Assembly: GCA_029962745.1 (NCBI GenBank) | Contig: CM057156.1 | Location: forward strand, 26,955,194-27,019,193 | DNA length: 64,000 bases | DNA from: Echinometra lucunter | Taxonomy: Eukaryota; Echinodermata; Echinoidea; Camarodonta; Echinometridae | Direction: 5' to 3' | Shown: piece by piece, positions 45,642 through 59,100 of the stretch | Layout of the letters: each line of letters opens with the position of its first letter | Numbering within the stretch: position 1 is the first letter of the stretch | The notes under the pieces: model-generated | The model's database searches: none | What the model was told of the DNA's origin: nothing | What the model saw: only the letters and a program-made list of their open reading frames with translations | Program-made: the position numbers and the translations under genes

Positions 45642-45861
45642 CACTCTAAAAAAGGATTGGTCAAAATGACCAATAGTTTGGTTGACATGTGTCCGACCAT
45701 ATATATTGGTAAAGACTGACGAACATGATGGTCAATATTATCAAATTATTGGTTAAAAGGGTTAAAATGTAACAAAATTTCGGTTGATGTTGATCAATTT
45801 TTTGGTCGGAAACATATTCACCAGCACATTGGTTATTTTGACCAGTCCTTTTTTTCGAGTA
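45642..45861. mobile_element. MITE with CACTCTAAAAAAGGA ends and TTGGTC interior repeats
   Basis: The left end cactctaaaaaaggattggt and the right end accagtcctttttttcgagta are inverted repeats between TA dinucleotides. The interior repeats ttggtc/gaccaa words. Confidence 0.72.
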
Positions 45862-45869
45862 TAAATGAT

Positions 45870-46630
45870 TAGAAATATTGACATCATTTTTGACAGCAGT
45901 AGATGATACTGATTAGGCTCAGAAAAGGTCATTGATTAACAGAGATTTAGTTAAGATACTTCAAAAATCCTATTAGCTTAAATGTCATGCTTTGTCACCC
46001 TGGTCACAGTCTGATGACCTAGATTTTATCAAATCACTGACCAATTTAAGTTCCCTAAAATAAGTACGGCCATCGCATTTCTTTTTCTATGGAGATTTGT
46101 CACTAAAAGTAAACATGGCAAAGAGGACATTTCCATTCTATTGGGTGCATTAACGCATCTCCTAGGAATGACAGACAACACCTTACCCGGAACGTGAATG
46201 AAATCGATGTTGACAAAGTCCAGCGGCCAGCAATGTACATGGTTATGTAAAGTCAGTATCACAATGCAGACAAATACACAAATGAGGAATGCGAATGAGT
46301 TCGTTGTAGAATATATCTGTGTTCGGCTTTATCCAGTGTACATCATTCAACAAGACCGTGAAATAGGTATGACAGATGCATAAAGGCCAGTCAAGAACTG
46401 GTACATTACAGGTAAAAACAGGTTGGGCCATACTTTACCCAGTATTGGGCAAAAAGGTAACATAATTGTATGCTCGTTGTGTAAACCCAACCAGTGGAAG
46501 AATATATGTTTGTCTGGTATTTTGTAACCTAATATTAGCTTACATTAATTAGGGTACAGTAAAAACCTTATGAAACAAAAACGCATTTTCCCTTTTTTAT
46601 CCATCAGGGAAAATTTTTACCTAACCTTTT
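45870..46630. other. Non-coding stretch, nothing secure
   Basis: Short open frames around 46030-46430 on both strands show no domain or consistent splice signals. Confidence 0.4.
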
Positions 46631-46638
46631 CTTCTTCC

Positions 46639-46682
<44 letters not shown>

Positions 46683-46683
46683 T
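46639..46683. repeat. (TTTC)n microsatellite
   Basis: About eleven uninterrupted tttc units. Confidence 0.95.
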
Positions 46684-46964
46684 TGATCCTTGCCCTCTGC
46701 CTTTAAAGAAAGTCAGAATGAATTCAATTTCGTACGTAATTGGGGATAAGGAAATCCTAATTTGATTAGAAACACGCCCACAAATCGCAAAACAACGGGA
46801 TTCGAATTAACCTTAGAATATGCTAACATACATTTCATTTCAAGAAACAAATGGAATTCTTTTTGAAGGTGAAGCCTTTTGATAGCAATGGAAATTATTT
46901 CACGCCCATAGATGAAAAAGCATTGAACAGTATAAAAATTCCTATACTATGATGATGATAACAA

Positions 46965-47440
46965 CAACAACAACAATCATAATAATAATAATAATAATAA
47001 TAATAATAGTAAAATAATAATGATGATAATGATGATAATGATACTAATAATGATAATAATGATGATAATAATAAAATGATAATAATAATGATGATAATGA
47101 TCATAATGTTGATAATGAAAATGATAATAATAATGATAATAATAATAATAATAACAATAATTGGATTTATAAAGCGCCTTTTCCAGATATACATGGCGAT
47201 TTTCCTTAGTCATTGCACAAATAAAATCAAAAAGAGTTGTAAAGGTATGTGTTTTTTAAAGAAATCAAGTGATGTCGTATTTCTAAGATGTTCCAAGAGT
47301 TTGTTCCAAAGGTATGGGGCATTGTATTTGAAGGACTTGAAGTCGGCCTGTCATGCCTTTGTTACGAGGTTTGGTAATGGGAACTGGAGAAGGGAAGGAG
47401 CTGCTATAGAACGAAATGAGCATTATGTTCTCTGTTGCTG
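46965..47440 (-). repeat. Interspersed repeat with (ATT)n tail
   Basis: On the minus strand, anonymous sequence at 47160-47440 ends with ggaaaaggcgctttataaatcc. It is followed by (att)n and (atc)n at 46965-47155. A GCGCTTTATAAATCC end followed by an AT-triplet tail is common for retroposons of marine invertebrates. Family not assigned. Confidence 0.45.
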
Positions 47441-47444
47441 AAAA

Positions 47445-50400
47445 GAGAAGAGATGTACAGAGCAAAATTGGTAGACAAAAATATGTAAGTTTAAACTCCA
47501 TGTAGTTTGCTATACTGTATTCTATCAAGATCTACATGTATATTCCAGTGCAGTACGTAGTCCGATACTAGACCACCCGAAATTTCAATTGTGGGTCACT
47601 TTGAAATGATCAGTTCACTTGAACCTTCACAAACCTGTTACTGACATTTAATCGGAACAAGGAAATTAATTGTCTGCTCTTATATCATATCACTAAGCCG
47701 AGTGTTATTGCCCTGATTTGATTTGCTTTGAATTTATGAATATTGACAATGATAATTCATTGTGATTTAGAATTTAGAATTTTAATATAATTGAGTTTGA
47801 CTAAATTTATTTATGACTGTGATACTTCTGTAAATTCTTCATTCGCCGTTTTAAAGTTTTTTTTCACATCATAATTTCATAATTTCATATAAGATGTGGT
47901 GTGTTTTTTCAGGGCTCTATTAAAGATTAACCTATTTATTCAATGGACTATCCACGTAAAATATAAATTCTAAGAAAATGAAATAAAACTAGCATAAAGA
48001 GATAAGATGTTGTTTCAGAATGAAGGAACGTTTTCTCTACAAATTTCGAACAAAATTTCGACAAGAAATGGTTTGAAAAACAATTTTTTTTTCAAAGTTG
48101 AACTTTGAGATTAAGCGCATTACTTAACATCATGCACATAGAGCAGATGAGAAGAAAGCGGGTGGGGTGCATTTTAGTGAAGAGTATTCACAGAAAGAGG
48201 AAAATAAACGGGGAAATTGTTGATTTGGATTATAATCCAGCAATGGTTCGATACTGTTTGGCGTCTATGATGCAAACGCCAAAGTCAGCTCCTGCTTTTT
48301 ACTCGATCGTGTTATAATTGACGCTACACTTAGTTAGAAATTCTTAATTGATTTCATGGTCGCCATTCGAGGTTGGATATTCCATAGCGTGTTTCAAGGA
48401 AACAAATTACACGGTCCACGTCTAAATCCTAGCTTTTGGGATTTCCCTTCACGTTTGTATACGTTTATCAACCGCTGTAAACAATATTTCTTTTCGATGT
48501 GAGACATAAAGAGCGGAATGTATTTGACGTTGTGATTTTAGCGACAATTGATAAAGCGATTTCTCATTAAATAATGGGTTCTAATGTTCCGGTACCGGTT
48601 TGCCCAGATAAATGAAATGGGAAAAGGGGAAAATGGGAAAACTGCACATTTTTGTGGATGCCAACAAATTTCCGTTTTGTACAGGTGCCTTTTTAAACTT
48701 TTTTTTTTATATGTTTGCGTATAGATAAAAAGAAGAGTATGTTCATGGAAAAGCTAATTGAAAAAAAAACATGCATAATGAAGTCTAATTAATTGTCAAA
48801 TATTCATGCTACACACATCGTCCCAAAAAGATGGAAGTTTCCTTTGATAAGATTTTCTTCTTGACAAAAGAAATTGTTGGAGGCAAACTCATTCCCCGCC
48901 CTTTGTTACAAATGTCACTTTTCTTTTCTTTTGTTTTTTTCCTCGGAATTGCAGAGGGTCATTCATACGATTTGCTAAATCCATCCTGATTTCAAGGAAT
49001 AAGAAAGCTGGAAATAGCCTGGAATCTATTCAGTTTGTACGGAAATGTACTTGAATTTATGCATGCATACGTAAAATCAACAGAGTCCCCCCCCCCCCCC
49101 CCCCCAGCCGTTAGTTGTGCGCTTATCCTCAGAATGAGGCTATTAGTTCCATAATTTGTCAATGGCATTTGAGTGTTGCGGCTTCTGTCAGTTTTAATGG
49201 TATATACTCTTCGAATGATGAATTAAAAACAAATGAAATTAAGCCAGCTTCCGCGTCGCTCGGTGTCTCTTTGCAAATGGGTTTGATAAGTTGATAAGTA
49301 TACTTCTGAAAAGTTAAATGATCTTCCCCATATGCAGGGTGACGTTAAGTGAATTTGTGGCATCGGCGTTTCCCCCCCCCCCCCTCACAAATACTCAAGT
49401 GTACAAATAATTAGGGAGGGGTTAAAAAAGTCTTAATTTCTTAAAATGTGTTCACACACGACTACTGAGATCTATGACGCAGAAGAAATTCATGAAAGGA
49501 AGTATATAAATGGCAAATGTAACCTATAGAAACATGCAGTCTATTATTGATTAACGTAACGTAAGATAATGATGACCTTTTCTTTTCTAATTTTTTATTT
49601 TGCGTAAATAGAGAGAAAGAGAGAGAAACAGAAGAAATTGGTGGGAGTAAGGATACATTAATAGGAATACTAGAAATGAGAGGCCTAAAAATAAAAATTA
49701 AGAGGTGAAAAAAGGGCGTGCAGAATACAAAATGCAAAATAAACAGTACGTAACCTTTCTATCTAAGTGAATGACTGGCAGATAATATTGAGTAAAATGA
49801 GACTGGCTGATAGCATTAAGTAAAATGACTGACTGATCGATTCATCGAATTATTGATTGATCGAATAATTGATGACATTAGTTAGTTATATGCATTTGAT
49901 CGTGTGCAGATTTGTAGCTAAGGCTATACTATTGTTACAGCTATTCCCAGGATAACTACCGACAGATGTCAACATCCGGACAACTGACCATAGGATAGTT
50001 ACTCCTATGAGGTTGTCCAAGCCTTGATAGGGGTAATTATCAAAATACACGTCACGGGATTTGGTTGTTCTGTGAAAGTGCCCTGATGTAACTGGTCTAA
50101 GGTTTAATCGTTGTAAAAGTGCAGTCCAGGGGATATTCATCCGGAAAAAACCCGAAAAGAGGCAGTGACATCATTATACTCTTTCCTTTTTACCACATCG
50201 GCCACATCCGGTTCAAATCACCGACACAATCAAAAGACAAACTCCGAAAGGTAAAAAAACCCCGGTAGTTTGAGAAAGCGGGGGGACGCGTTTTAACTTA
50301 AACTACTTTGAGACTTTAACCCGAAATAAAGAGAATAAAGCTCATGTAAGCGCCGCATTTAACATTGATCAATACTGGGAGAGGAGCGTACGTGCAGGTA

Positions 50401-50740
50401 ACAATGCGGACACTAATCGCCATAGTACCCTGCAGAGCTTCGCCAGACTATGTCAATATACGTCCTATTCATTCATGAAATTTACCTAATCTGGGTTATA
50501 CCGTATTCGGCTTATTAGAAGGTTCACACGGCAGTCCCTATGTTATTTAACTTGTGGTTTTGAAAACCTCTTTAAAAGGTTTAAAGGTTTTAAACTTAAA
50601 AGTTCATCTTGCAGTTTTAAAGCATGTGGACATACTCGTGCTCTCATTACTGCAAGTGTACGCTTCGTTTCAAAACACGAGCGAGCTTTATTGGGGCCAT
50701 TGAAACCCAAATTCAAGTCGATTCCTATTGACATGATTGA
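47445..50740. other. Non-coding stretch with poly-C runs
   Basis: No exon can be supported. C runs occur at 49087-49105 and 49372-49384. Confidence 0.5.
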
Positions 50741-50744
50741 TTTG

Positions 50745-51300
50745 CAGGGCCAAATACAACTCATATTTTCTTATTCAAAGATTTAATTATTTTTCATAGA
50801 ATTTGAAATATTGTTTTAAACATCTTTTTTTTCAAAAATGCTAAGCTCCACCCTTCAAAATGCTCTAGATCTCATTCCTGCTGTGACAACATTCTATAAT
50901 AGACAGTGGTATGTAACTTCCCACAGCTCAGCACATGCACACAATAGAATTCCATGCTTTCATACAATACCTCCGCATTGCATTTCTTTTGCTGGTGAGC
51001 ATGTCTGACATTGCAACTCATACGATAGTATTGTAAACGGGTGGTCAGCACTGGCAAAACCACAAACCACTGTCTCTTGTTACCTCACTGATTGAAATGA
51101 TTGATGTGATGATGTCACTGCAGGAATGAGATCTGGAGCGTTTCCGGGGTGGAACTAAAGCAGGTTGAAAAAATCATTTAAAAAATTGTTTAAAAATCTA
51201 TGAAACATTGAATAACTCAATATGTGTTGTATGCAACCCTGCACATCAACAAGAATGAACTTGCACTTTGGTTACATATTTTCGTTGCAGGGGCCTTTTA
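50745..51300. mobile_element. Foldback/MITE with ~200-bp diverged arms
   Basis: Left arm ~50745-50950 and right arm ~51090-51300 are diverged inverse copies. They share tgcaggg, atacaac-catat, ttcatagatt, agatctcattcctgc and gagacagtggt/gacagtggt. Arms are ~75% alike by eye. The spacer is ~140 bp. No coding capacity. Confidence 0.7.
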
Positions 51301-51842
51301 ATGGATAACTCCTAAACTACACTCAGGAGGATGTCTTATGCTGGAATCATGAGTGTGCTAGTCTTTAGATGCAGACTCTACTGTGATACTCGAGCACAAT
51401 CCCCACCTTTAAGCTAAGCCTTAATTTGCCAGTGTTTGGCTGTGTCAGAAGCAGTCACTCATTTTTAGTTAGTAGGATTTGAAGCACTTGCGATGCAGAT
51501 ACGGACTGCTGACCTGTATACTTTCATAACTTTGAGTGGTCGTTGTTTCGTTTAAGCGTGAACCCTCGTTGTTGTCTGAAGGTTGTTGTTTAAATCCTTG
51601 AGGTGTCGCTTACTTAGAGTGTCAAAACTACGATGGCCCATGCAAACATGATTAGTAGCTGATGGTTTGGGCCAGAAAATATGTCGGCTTGAGTGGGCGA
51701 GCACGTATCCACAAGAAATGTCAATTTCCTAACTTCTTGTGAATTTTGTCTTGCTGTTATCTCTTCATATCAGGTACTCAATACTTTTATTCATTTATAG
51801 AATATAAGAATATGCCCTATCAACCCTCAAATTAATTTTTTC

Positions 51843-53101
51843 CACGGGGGCTCTTTTTCCAAAACCCTAATAAAAAAGAGCCCCCGTCAGCTTTCTCACG
51901 GAGGCTCTTTTTGTGATGACGGGGGCTCTTTTTTGCATGTATTTTTTGTTCATCTTACCCCCCCCCCCCCCGAAAACACTTTATTAGCCTTTTAATTCAA
52001 TGTTTAGCTAATGTTTTGTACCACTTGACTTAAAATTAGGTTTCCCTGCGTTTCCTCCTTATTTATGTGATCCAACATTTTATGTACCGTATTTCATTAT
52101 GTAGGCCTGGCACGAGTAGTGATTTTAGTATTCGAGGCGAGTAGATAAAAATACTCGAGTTTTTTCGAGTACCCGAGTAGTAATTTTCTGTCAAATTACC
52201 GCTAATTTGCATCATAAATTACGGCCAATTCATAGTTTGAAGTCTTTGGACTTGGGCTCCGATCGTCGCGAGTGGCAATGTCCACCACAGAATGCAATGA
52301 GTGGGACTGATTCAAAATTTCGTACATCTCAAAAGACCATTCTTACCGATTTTACGTCCATATCAATGAAAAAATATTATATATCCACACTCAATAGTTA
52401 TTTTTAAGCGGAATAATTACCCTAATTTTTCTAGGAAAAATACCATTAGCAAACCATTCTTCGTAAATTTGTTTGGTATTCCATCGCCAACAGCAAACTG
52501 TCTTGTTGAAAATGATATAGCCTTTTGTCAAGGGGTGCAAATAATTACTTGGATTGTGCTGTCCACTCGAAAATAACAGTAATCACTTGTTTCTATAATA
52601 GTTCCAGCGATTTTTATTGAAATTATTATGTCTGATGATACAAGAATAATTAGTTCACCATGATCATGATTACGAATGATCTCAGTGATGATATTTCATA
52701 AATTAAAACAATTAGAGCCTTTATCGTAAGCCAGGTATTTTACGATAATTTATTTTTTTTTTTCATGAATGGAAGTTGTGCATGCGGCCGCATTGTGCAG
52801 TGGCTGGCGCTGGCGCAGCGCAGTGCATTTGGGATTTAGGAAGTTAGTCGGATGATCATGACGGTCACGAAGTACAAGATCGTACGTATTTGAGTTCTAT
52901 CTTGGAACAGAATTAACTCGACTCTCAATATAAAAGTTCACAATTGCAGTTATGTTGCCTGGTGCCGACATTTTTGTAATCTACCATAAAAATTTGACGG
53001 GGGCTATTTTTTGAATTCATATTTTAAAAATCGCCTCCGTTAACTTTCTGACGGAGGCTTTTTTTTTAAGTCACGGGGGCGAATCGCCCGTCGCCCCCGT
53101 G
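51843..53101. mobile_element. Candidate DNA element with CACGGGGGC ends and hairpin-rich termini
   Basis: The ends cacgggggc and gcccccgtg are inverted. Each end holds a cluster of related hairpins: gggggctcttttt/aaaaaagagccccc at 51846-51935, and gggggctattttt, gcctccgt/acggaggc and gggggcgaatcgcccgtcg at 52997-53101. The AT-rich 1-kb interior has no recognised gene. Diverged copies of a 160-bp tandem repeat lie on both sides. Confidence 0.55.
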
Positions 53102-53239
53102 TATTTTGAGGATACGAGGATATAAAATTTATTCACCCTTCATTCAGTAAAGAGGTTGAGATTGAGGTTTGAAACTTTGAAAGCGATTTACTCAAAACTA
53201 ACTTTTTTTAAGTTGCGCGCTCATCCGTCACTTCGTGAA

Positions 53240-53695
53240 AACAAGGACGAATTGTACCAGTACGTGTATGTTCCATGCTTTGCGATTGTTTGACATGTAC
53301 TAAAGATTTAATTTCAAATGGTAAAGTATCTTTTGTTCTGGATCTGCTTCTTGCCATTATTATTCAGTATCAGGTTCTCAATGATATTTTTTTCATTTTT
53401 TTAACTAATCAATAATTGAACTAGTACATGCATGTTCCGTGCTTTGCGCTAGTTTGACATCTACCAAAGATTTAACTTCAACTTGTAAAGTATCATTTGA
53501 TGTGGGTCTGCTTCTTGCCATTATCTTTTAATACTCAAATGATACTTTTATTCCTTTTTTTAAAACTAATCAATATTGTACTAGTACATGTATATTCCTT
53601 GCTTTGTGACAGTTTGGCATCTACTAAAGATTTAATTTAAACTTGTAAAGTGTCATTTCATATGGATCTGCTTCTCCCCTTTACTACTTCCACAT
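53240..53695 (+). repeat. Three ~160-bp tandem repeats
   Basis: Copies begin at 53251, 53414 and 53574 with attgtaccagtacgtgtatg and variants. Each runs through aaagatttaatttc, aaagtatc and ctgcttcttgcc. A partial relative (catatcaggtactcaatac) lies at ~51765, on the other side of the element at 51843. Confidence 0.8.
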
Positions 53696-53898
53696 TCATA
53701 CACACGCACGCGCACATTTGAGTAGAATAGCGCGATGCATCGCTTTGTAGGTACCGGTATTCATTCACCTGATTCTCATGTGGTGAAGGTCGAATCTTTT
53801 ACCAAACCAATGTGTTCAATAAACTTATTCATTGAACCTCTCCCTGTTTTGATATAGGCTGTTGAAGCTAAAGCTAGAATAGTAACAAGTTATATATA

Positions 53899-54134
53899 CA
53901 CTCTTAAAAATTCCGAGTCAGACTTGACCCGGAAAAGAGTCTGTTGGAGCCACACTCCGTTCCGGGTCAAAAATGACCCAGAATATAGTAAAAAAAAAAA
54001 ATGACCCGGAATAAGGTCAAATGTGACCCAGAAACAAGTCTTCATGACCCTATTCCATGTCATTTTTGATCCGGAACGGAGTGTGGCCCTAACGAATTTT
54101 TTCCGGGTCTATCTGACCCGAATTGTCAAGAGTG
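53899..54134. mobile_element. MITE with CACTCTTAAAAATTC ends and GACCCGGAA interior repeats
   Basis: The left end cactcttaaaaattccgagt and the right end with gacccgaattgtcaagagtg are inverted and flanked by TA. The interior contains many tgacccgga/tccgggtca words in both orientations. Arms extend past ccacactccgttccgg. Confidence 0.75.
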
Positions 54135-54591
54135 TAGTAGTCGTGTGTTTACAATTCATGTTCCTTCTGCGTGGGTCAAGAAAGTTCGTAAATATAATGG
54201 AAGTCCTGTCACTTTCGTTTTCTTTTTTCTTGTTTTCTCAATTAAAGCTTTATCAAGGAACATGGAGGACGACATCAGCAAAGTTTGTTTACGAGTTTAG
54301 ATGTCAGAAGTGATGTAACATGGATTGAATGATTAATATTCATTAACATAAAATGCACGTTTCCTTTAGTAAGGTGGGGGTATAAAGTGTAGGCTGATTA
54401 AACAACACCTTATATAATGGGGCAGTAGTATGTAAGTTGATGAGTTCAGATGTGAGTTGGTCTGGCAGTAATTTCTGCAGTATGGTCAGCTCGCCTACAA
54501 ACTGACTCCGATCGGACCCTGATTCAAGAATGAGTCCCCATCTTTCGGGTGGAGACGATAGAAGTCGCTCCAAGACATTCACTGTATGGGG

Positions 54592-54965
54592 GACCTATGT
54601 CTGCGCACCTAACATTTCACTATATCCTAGAGAGTAATTGTACTGAAAATCTCATTAAAATTCGAGTAGAAACAATGTCATTTTCACAAGAAAAGGCAAG
54701 GGTGTCAGTTTGACACTAAAAAGGCAAGGTTTCCATGTCTGCGCACTCATTCACTTTGTATACAGTTCGGGATTTTTTGTATGAAAGGTGGCATTTTCAA
54801 GACTCACATATGAATGAAAATACATAAAATAGACGTTTTTCACCAGTTTTTCCTCATTTTTTCACTGATACAAATCATTACAACTGTTATGAAGATGGTG
54901 CGTCCGTTGTGTCTTTTGTGATGTTAGAATCGAGCAATTACGCGTGTGCGCAGACATGGGACACC
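54592..54965. mobile_element. MITE with CATGTCTGCGCAC ends
   Basis: ctatgtctgcgcac near 54596 is the inverse of gtgcgcagacatggg near 54946. A third, direct copy (ccatgtctgcgcactcattc) lies near 54736. No clear target duplication is seen. Confidence 0.5.
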
Positions 54966-54969
54966 AAAT

Positions 54970-56149
54970 CATACATATTAATCATAGTTGATAGATGCAC
55001 GTCTCTAAAAACCAAGTCACACACACCATTACGAGAGTATTATTTAGGTATTACTGTGATTATTTTAAATTTCTATCATTTAACCGACAAGGTGGTGGCC
55101 AGATATTTCAATGCTTTTAACTTGTCGAGATTCGTTGTAACTGTTCATTGTGATGGAGCTAATGTGAACTCGCGTGAAACGTGAGACCTCACGTCCCGTG
55201 AACTTTGGCCACGTTAACAAGAGTCAATTTTTTTAGATTCATGTTGGCACACGAACAAAAAAGTTATTTTCAAATTGTGATGACCTAAAAAAGAACGATT
55301 CAAGGTGTAATGAAATAAAGTAGTATTAAAACTAATATTCATGTACTCTAGGAAATCAGACATCCTCAAATAGAAAGACCTTTTCAAAAAATTCAGGACA
55401 TATCTATATATGAAAAAAACTCTCCTTTTTGTTAAATGTCTGTGAGTCCTTTGAAAATATATAAAGAAGCTGTCTCCTTCCATAATTTCGAGGAATCGAT
55501 GATAAATATCCCCTTTTAACCTTTTCTCTTTCTTTTTTTTTTTTTGCCGATGTCCTAACATAAAACATGTAAAGAGTTTACCATTATTTTGTTTCGTACA
55601 TTTTCCTGACTTTTCCACTTATTTCACTTAAATATTTGTTTTTCTTTCACCTGCTTTATGTTGTCTTCTCTAATTCAGTTGTTCTTTTATCAGCCTTTCT
55701 CTGTATCTCCCTGCCTCTCCTTCCTTACATCACATGACTCTCTCTCTCTCTCTAGGCCACGTATAATTCACTGGATATTCTCGTTCCTCCTACAAATCTC
55801 TTGCAATGATTGCCAAACTGCAACTCTGAAAAATATCATTCACTCCACAAAAGGCGTTGCAAGGCCTTGCTCCTGCTCCGAAAACACTAGCAACAGAGAC
55901 GTTATATCTCCCCTTGAATTTTTGCTTAGCCATCCAGGCAGGTTTTGCTAATGATATCAGATTTTTTTTTCAGAAGTCTAACCTCTTTTTAAAAAGCTCG
56001 TTCAGATGTATATACGGTACTGTTTTCGTGAGTCAGATCACAAGTGCCTCAAAATACAGAAATTTCTTCCAAGTGCATGTCATAAGTTTGGTGTAATAAT
56101 AAAGAAAATCTTTTGTCTTATACGCGTACATGAATCAGTCATTGATATT

Positions 56150-56197
<48 letters not shown>

Positions 56198-59100
56198 TTT
56201 ATCATCATTATGTGCACATGCATGTGACATGTGACACGATGTGGACAATATAATGTCGTCAGTCCTAAAAAGGCGTCAAATTGATTGATTTCAACTCCTA
56301 TCTCTTAAGTACACAGTTGAGATCAATCACAAAGTTGCGATCGATTTGTAAGATGGGGCCCAGGTTTTCATGTTCATACGTGTCATATGGCAGTAGCCGA
56401 CCAAAACGAGGGGGACAATTAGATAAGAAAAGAAAAGTCAGCGAAACACCAGACGGGAACGCGTAAAATAGGTAGAGCCCCATCGCCATGGTCACACTCC
56501 CCCTGCATACTCCCATAGAATGGCATTCTTATATCTCATTTCGTATACATAGTATGACTGATCTCTCCCCCCCCCCCCCCTTCCCCTCACCCACACGTCA
56601 TGCTCCTCAGAAATCGCTTCACCCGCTCTGATCATGCATTCTTGTCAGTGGGATTTTGCCTTTTTTATCATCAGACCATATTGTTGCTATTTATTTTTCA
56701 TAATATATACTTTATTCGTCAACATAAAAGTACATATAAACAGATTCTGCTGAGGCAGTAAAATACAAGGTATTATAATTATTTCTACTATCATTACCAT
56801 TATTGTTATCATCTTTGTTGTCATTATTATCATTTAGATTATTATTCTCATTATCATGATTAGTATCATTCTTATCATTAACATAATCGTCATCATCATC
56901 CACTTCATTATTATTACATTTATCATTATTCCATTGTCTATTCATTTTTCCCCATTTTTCATTCATTTTTTATTGATAGGTTTATTGCAGAGATGATTAC
57001 CTACTCAAAGAAAGTTTTATTTATAACTCATAATGAATCCCTCTCGAGCGCTACCTTGATATGGATGAATACTGCAATATAAATATCATTTTCAAAGGTT
57101 CATAATATAACACAAATGAATGAAGCCAGATCAGTTGGTATTTAACATGAATCGAATCAAACCATTATTCTATCGTTTTCATGAGACAGAGATAAATTTT
57201 GCAGTGTGTCGTGAATTCTCTTCCGATAAATTCTATGAGTGACCGCTCTCCAACCCCAAAATGCCACCCTATGAGATGCCCCTAAGCTTGAATCCGGAGT
57301 TATCGAGCGTAATATAGTCGAACAAACATGTAAAATTGATCGAGAGATAAATGACTGCATTGTCCCCAAATCAAGGAAACCGGCCGAGTTCTATAGGTAA
57401 ATGATTCTGTTGAATGCTTGGGTAATTGTTTCGGAAGTTTTTCTTTGGTTGAATGAATTAAATGAAGGGATTAAAAAGAGAGATTTAAACTAGACAGTAC
57501 ATCCGGAAATCGCCACACCATGTAAGACAATGCACCCACAAGAAAGTGACCTTTCTACTTGAACCTTCATATAAAAACTTGGTGATTAATACGATCATCA
57601 CATCCCATGTCTCGACATGAAGATGAAAATGCGAATAAACATTTTCGATGATATTCATTTTGGCAGACGTATATCTAAGGATTATACCTTGTGATGGAAC
57701 CCGCTGAATACACTTCAGTTTTCCTATAAAGTAAAACAAACAGATTATTCTTAACTTAGACCACGAAAAGAGAAGTAAGAAATCTCTCTTGCTTGACCTG
57801 CACCGAAAGTGCATGCCAGGTAAGTTAGATATGTAACAATGGTAAAACCCACAAAACAATATTGCTTCATCGATTTTCGTCACCGGACGATGAAGAAAAG
57901 AAAAAATACGCGAAAGCTGTTAAACAAAATTGTTGATGCTTCCTGCGAAGCTTCACCTCACACGAACATAATGATAATCGACAGTGGTGATTACACTATT
58001 CAGAGAAAATGACTCCCCGATTAGTCGGCTCGATCCGAACCTGCTACCAGTTTCTCCCCCCCCCCCCCCCCCCCCCCCTCCCCCACCCCCGTCGTCAGTT
58101 GAAAGAAAAAAAATCGTGGGAAATTGGTTCGCAGACTAACGTGGTGGAAACGTTTATAACTGACTCCTACACGAGTCTTGCACTCATTAGCCCTTCATAA
58201 TCACTCCAAGGGAGCGTTACAACAAACACCGCTTACTTTATCATCCATCGCTCTCACTTTCCTCTTTTCTCCCGACGCTACCACCACCATTCTCATCACC
58301 AAGAAGCGCATCACTTCTAACCGGTTAGGAGGACGACTAGAGAATAATAATTTTTGTATAATCTGGATATCGCCTCTCTTCCACTGCTTTTCCTTGTTGC
58401 CATCGCCGGTTGCCGAAAGTGCCTTCACAAGCTGAAAGGGGGAAAGGTAAGATGTGCTATCATTTCATTTTTTTTTATTTGTGGGGTTTCTTCTTTGTTG
58501 CTGTTTCCATACTTTTCACTTCCCTCTCTTCATTTTTTTCGGCATTCATTATGTTCAGGTGTTCATAGAGCTAATCCAGAAATGCTATATCATGGAAGAA
58601 AAAAAAAAGATCTAAAGTGATATTTTGGTAATTGGGTAGGACATTATGAATATAATTTTGGTTGGATGAACCTTCTCTTTTTTCATTGGCTAAGAAGGGA
58701 TTTAGAGTTTCTGACTGAAAAATTCTCTCTTATAATTTATTCCTTACAAAGAATAACTTTATTGAATTTGGCATATATTTCTCTATCATTCTAAAATGCC
58801 TGAAAAGAGTAAGTTTCAGGAAAAATAAGAGGTAGTTTATAGAGTGATTTGCAGCGTTTCTATTTTATGATAATCGTTTTTAAATCAAGAAAACATATAA
58901 TCGACATGGCAAACTTCTCGATAATTCCCAACCTATTCTATACAAAGAAATTGTGTGTACGTGTAGATTTTTTGCTTGTTTGTTTTTATTTTGTTGTTGT
59001 TGTTTCTTTTTTCACATTTAATGGTCTCATATAATGTACATAAACATATTTAGATGAACATACAAAAATTCTAAAAATGATAATCGTTAAAGTGTGGGCG

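Noticed and set aside
54343..54582. 79-codon minus-strand frame (PPERWGLILESGSDRSQ)
   Set aside because: Protein-like composition but no recognised domain and no supporting splice sites; next to a MITE.
58354..58452. Possible signal-peptide exon with hydrophobic run and good donor
   Set aside because: No ATG in frame, no partner exon and no homology could be seen.
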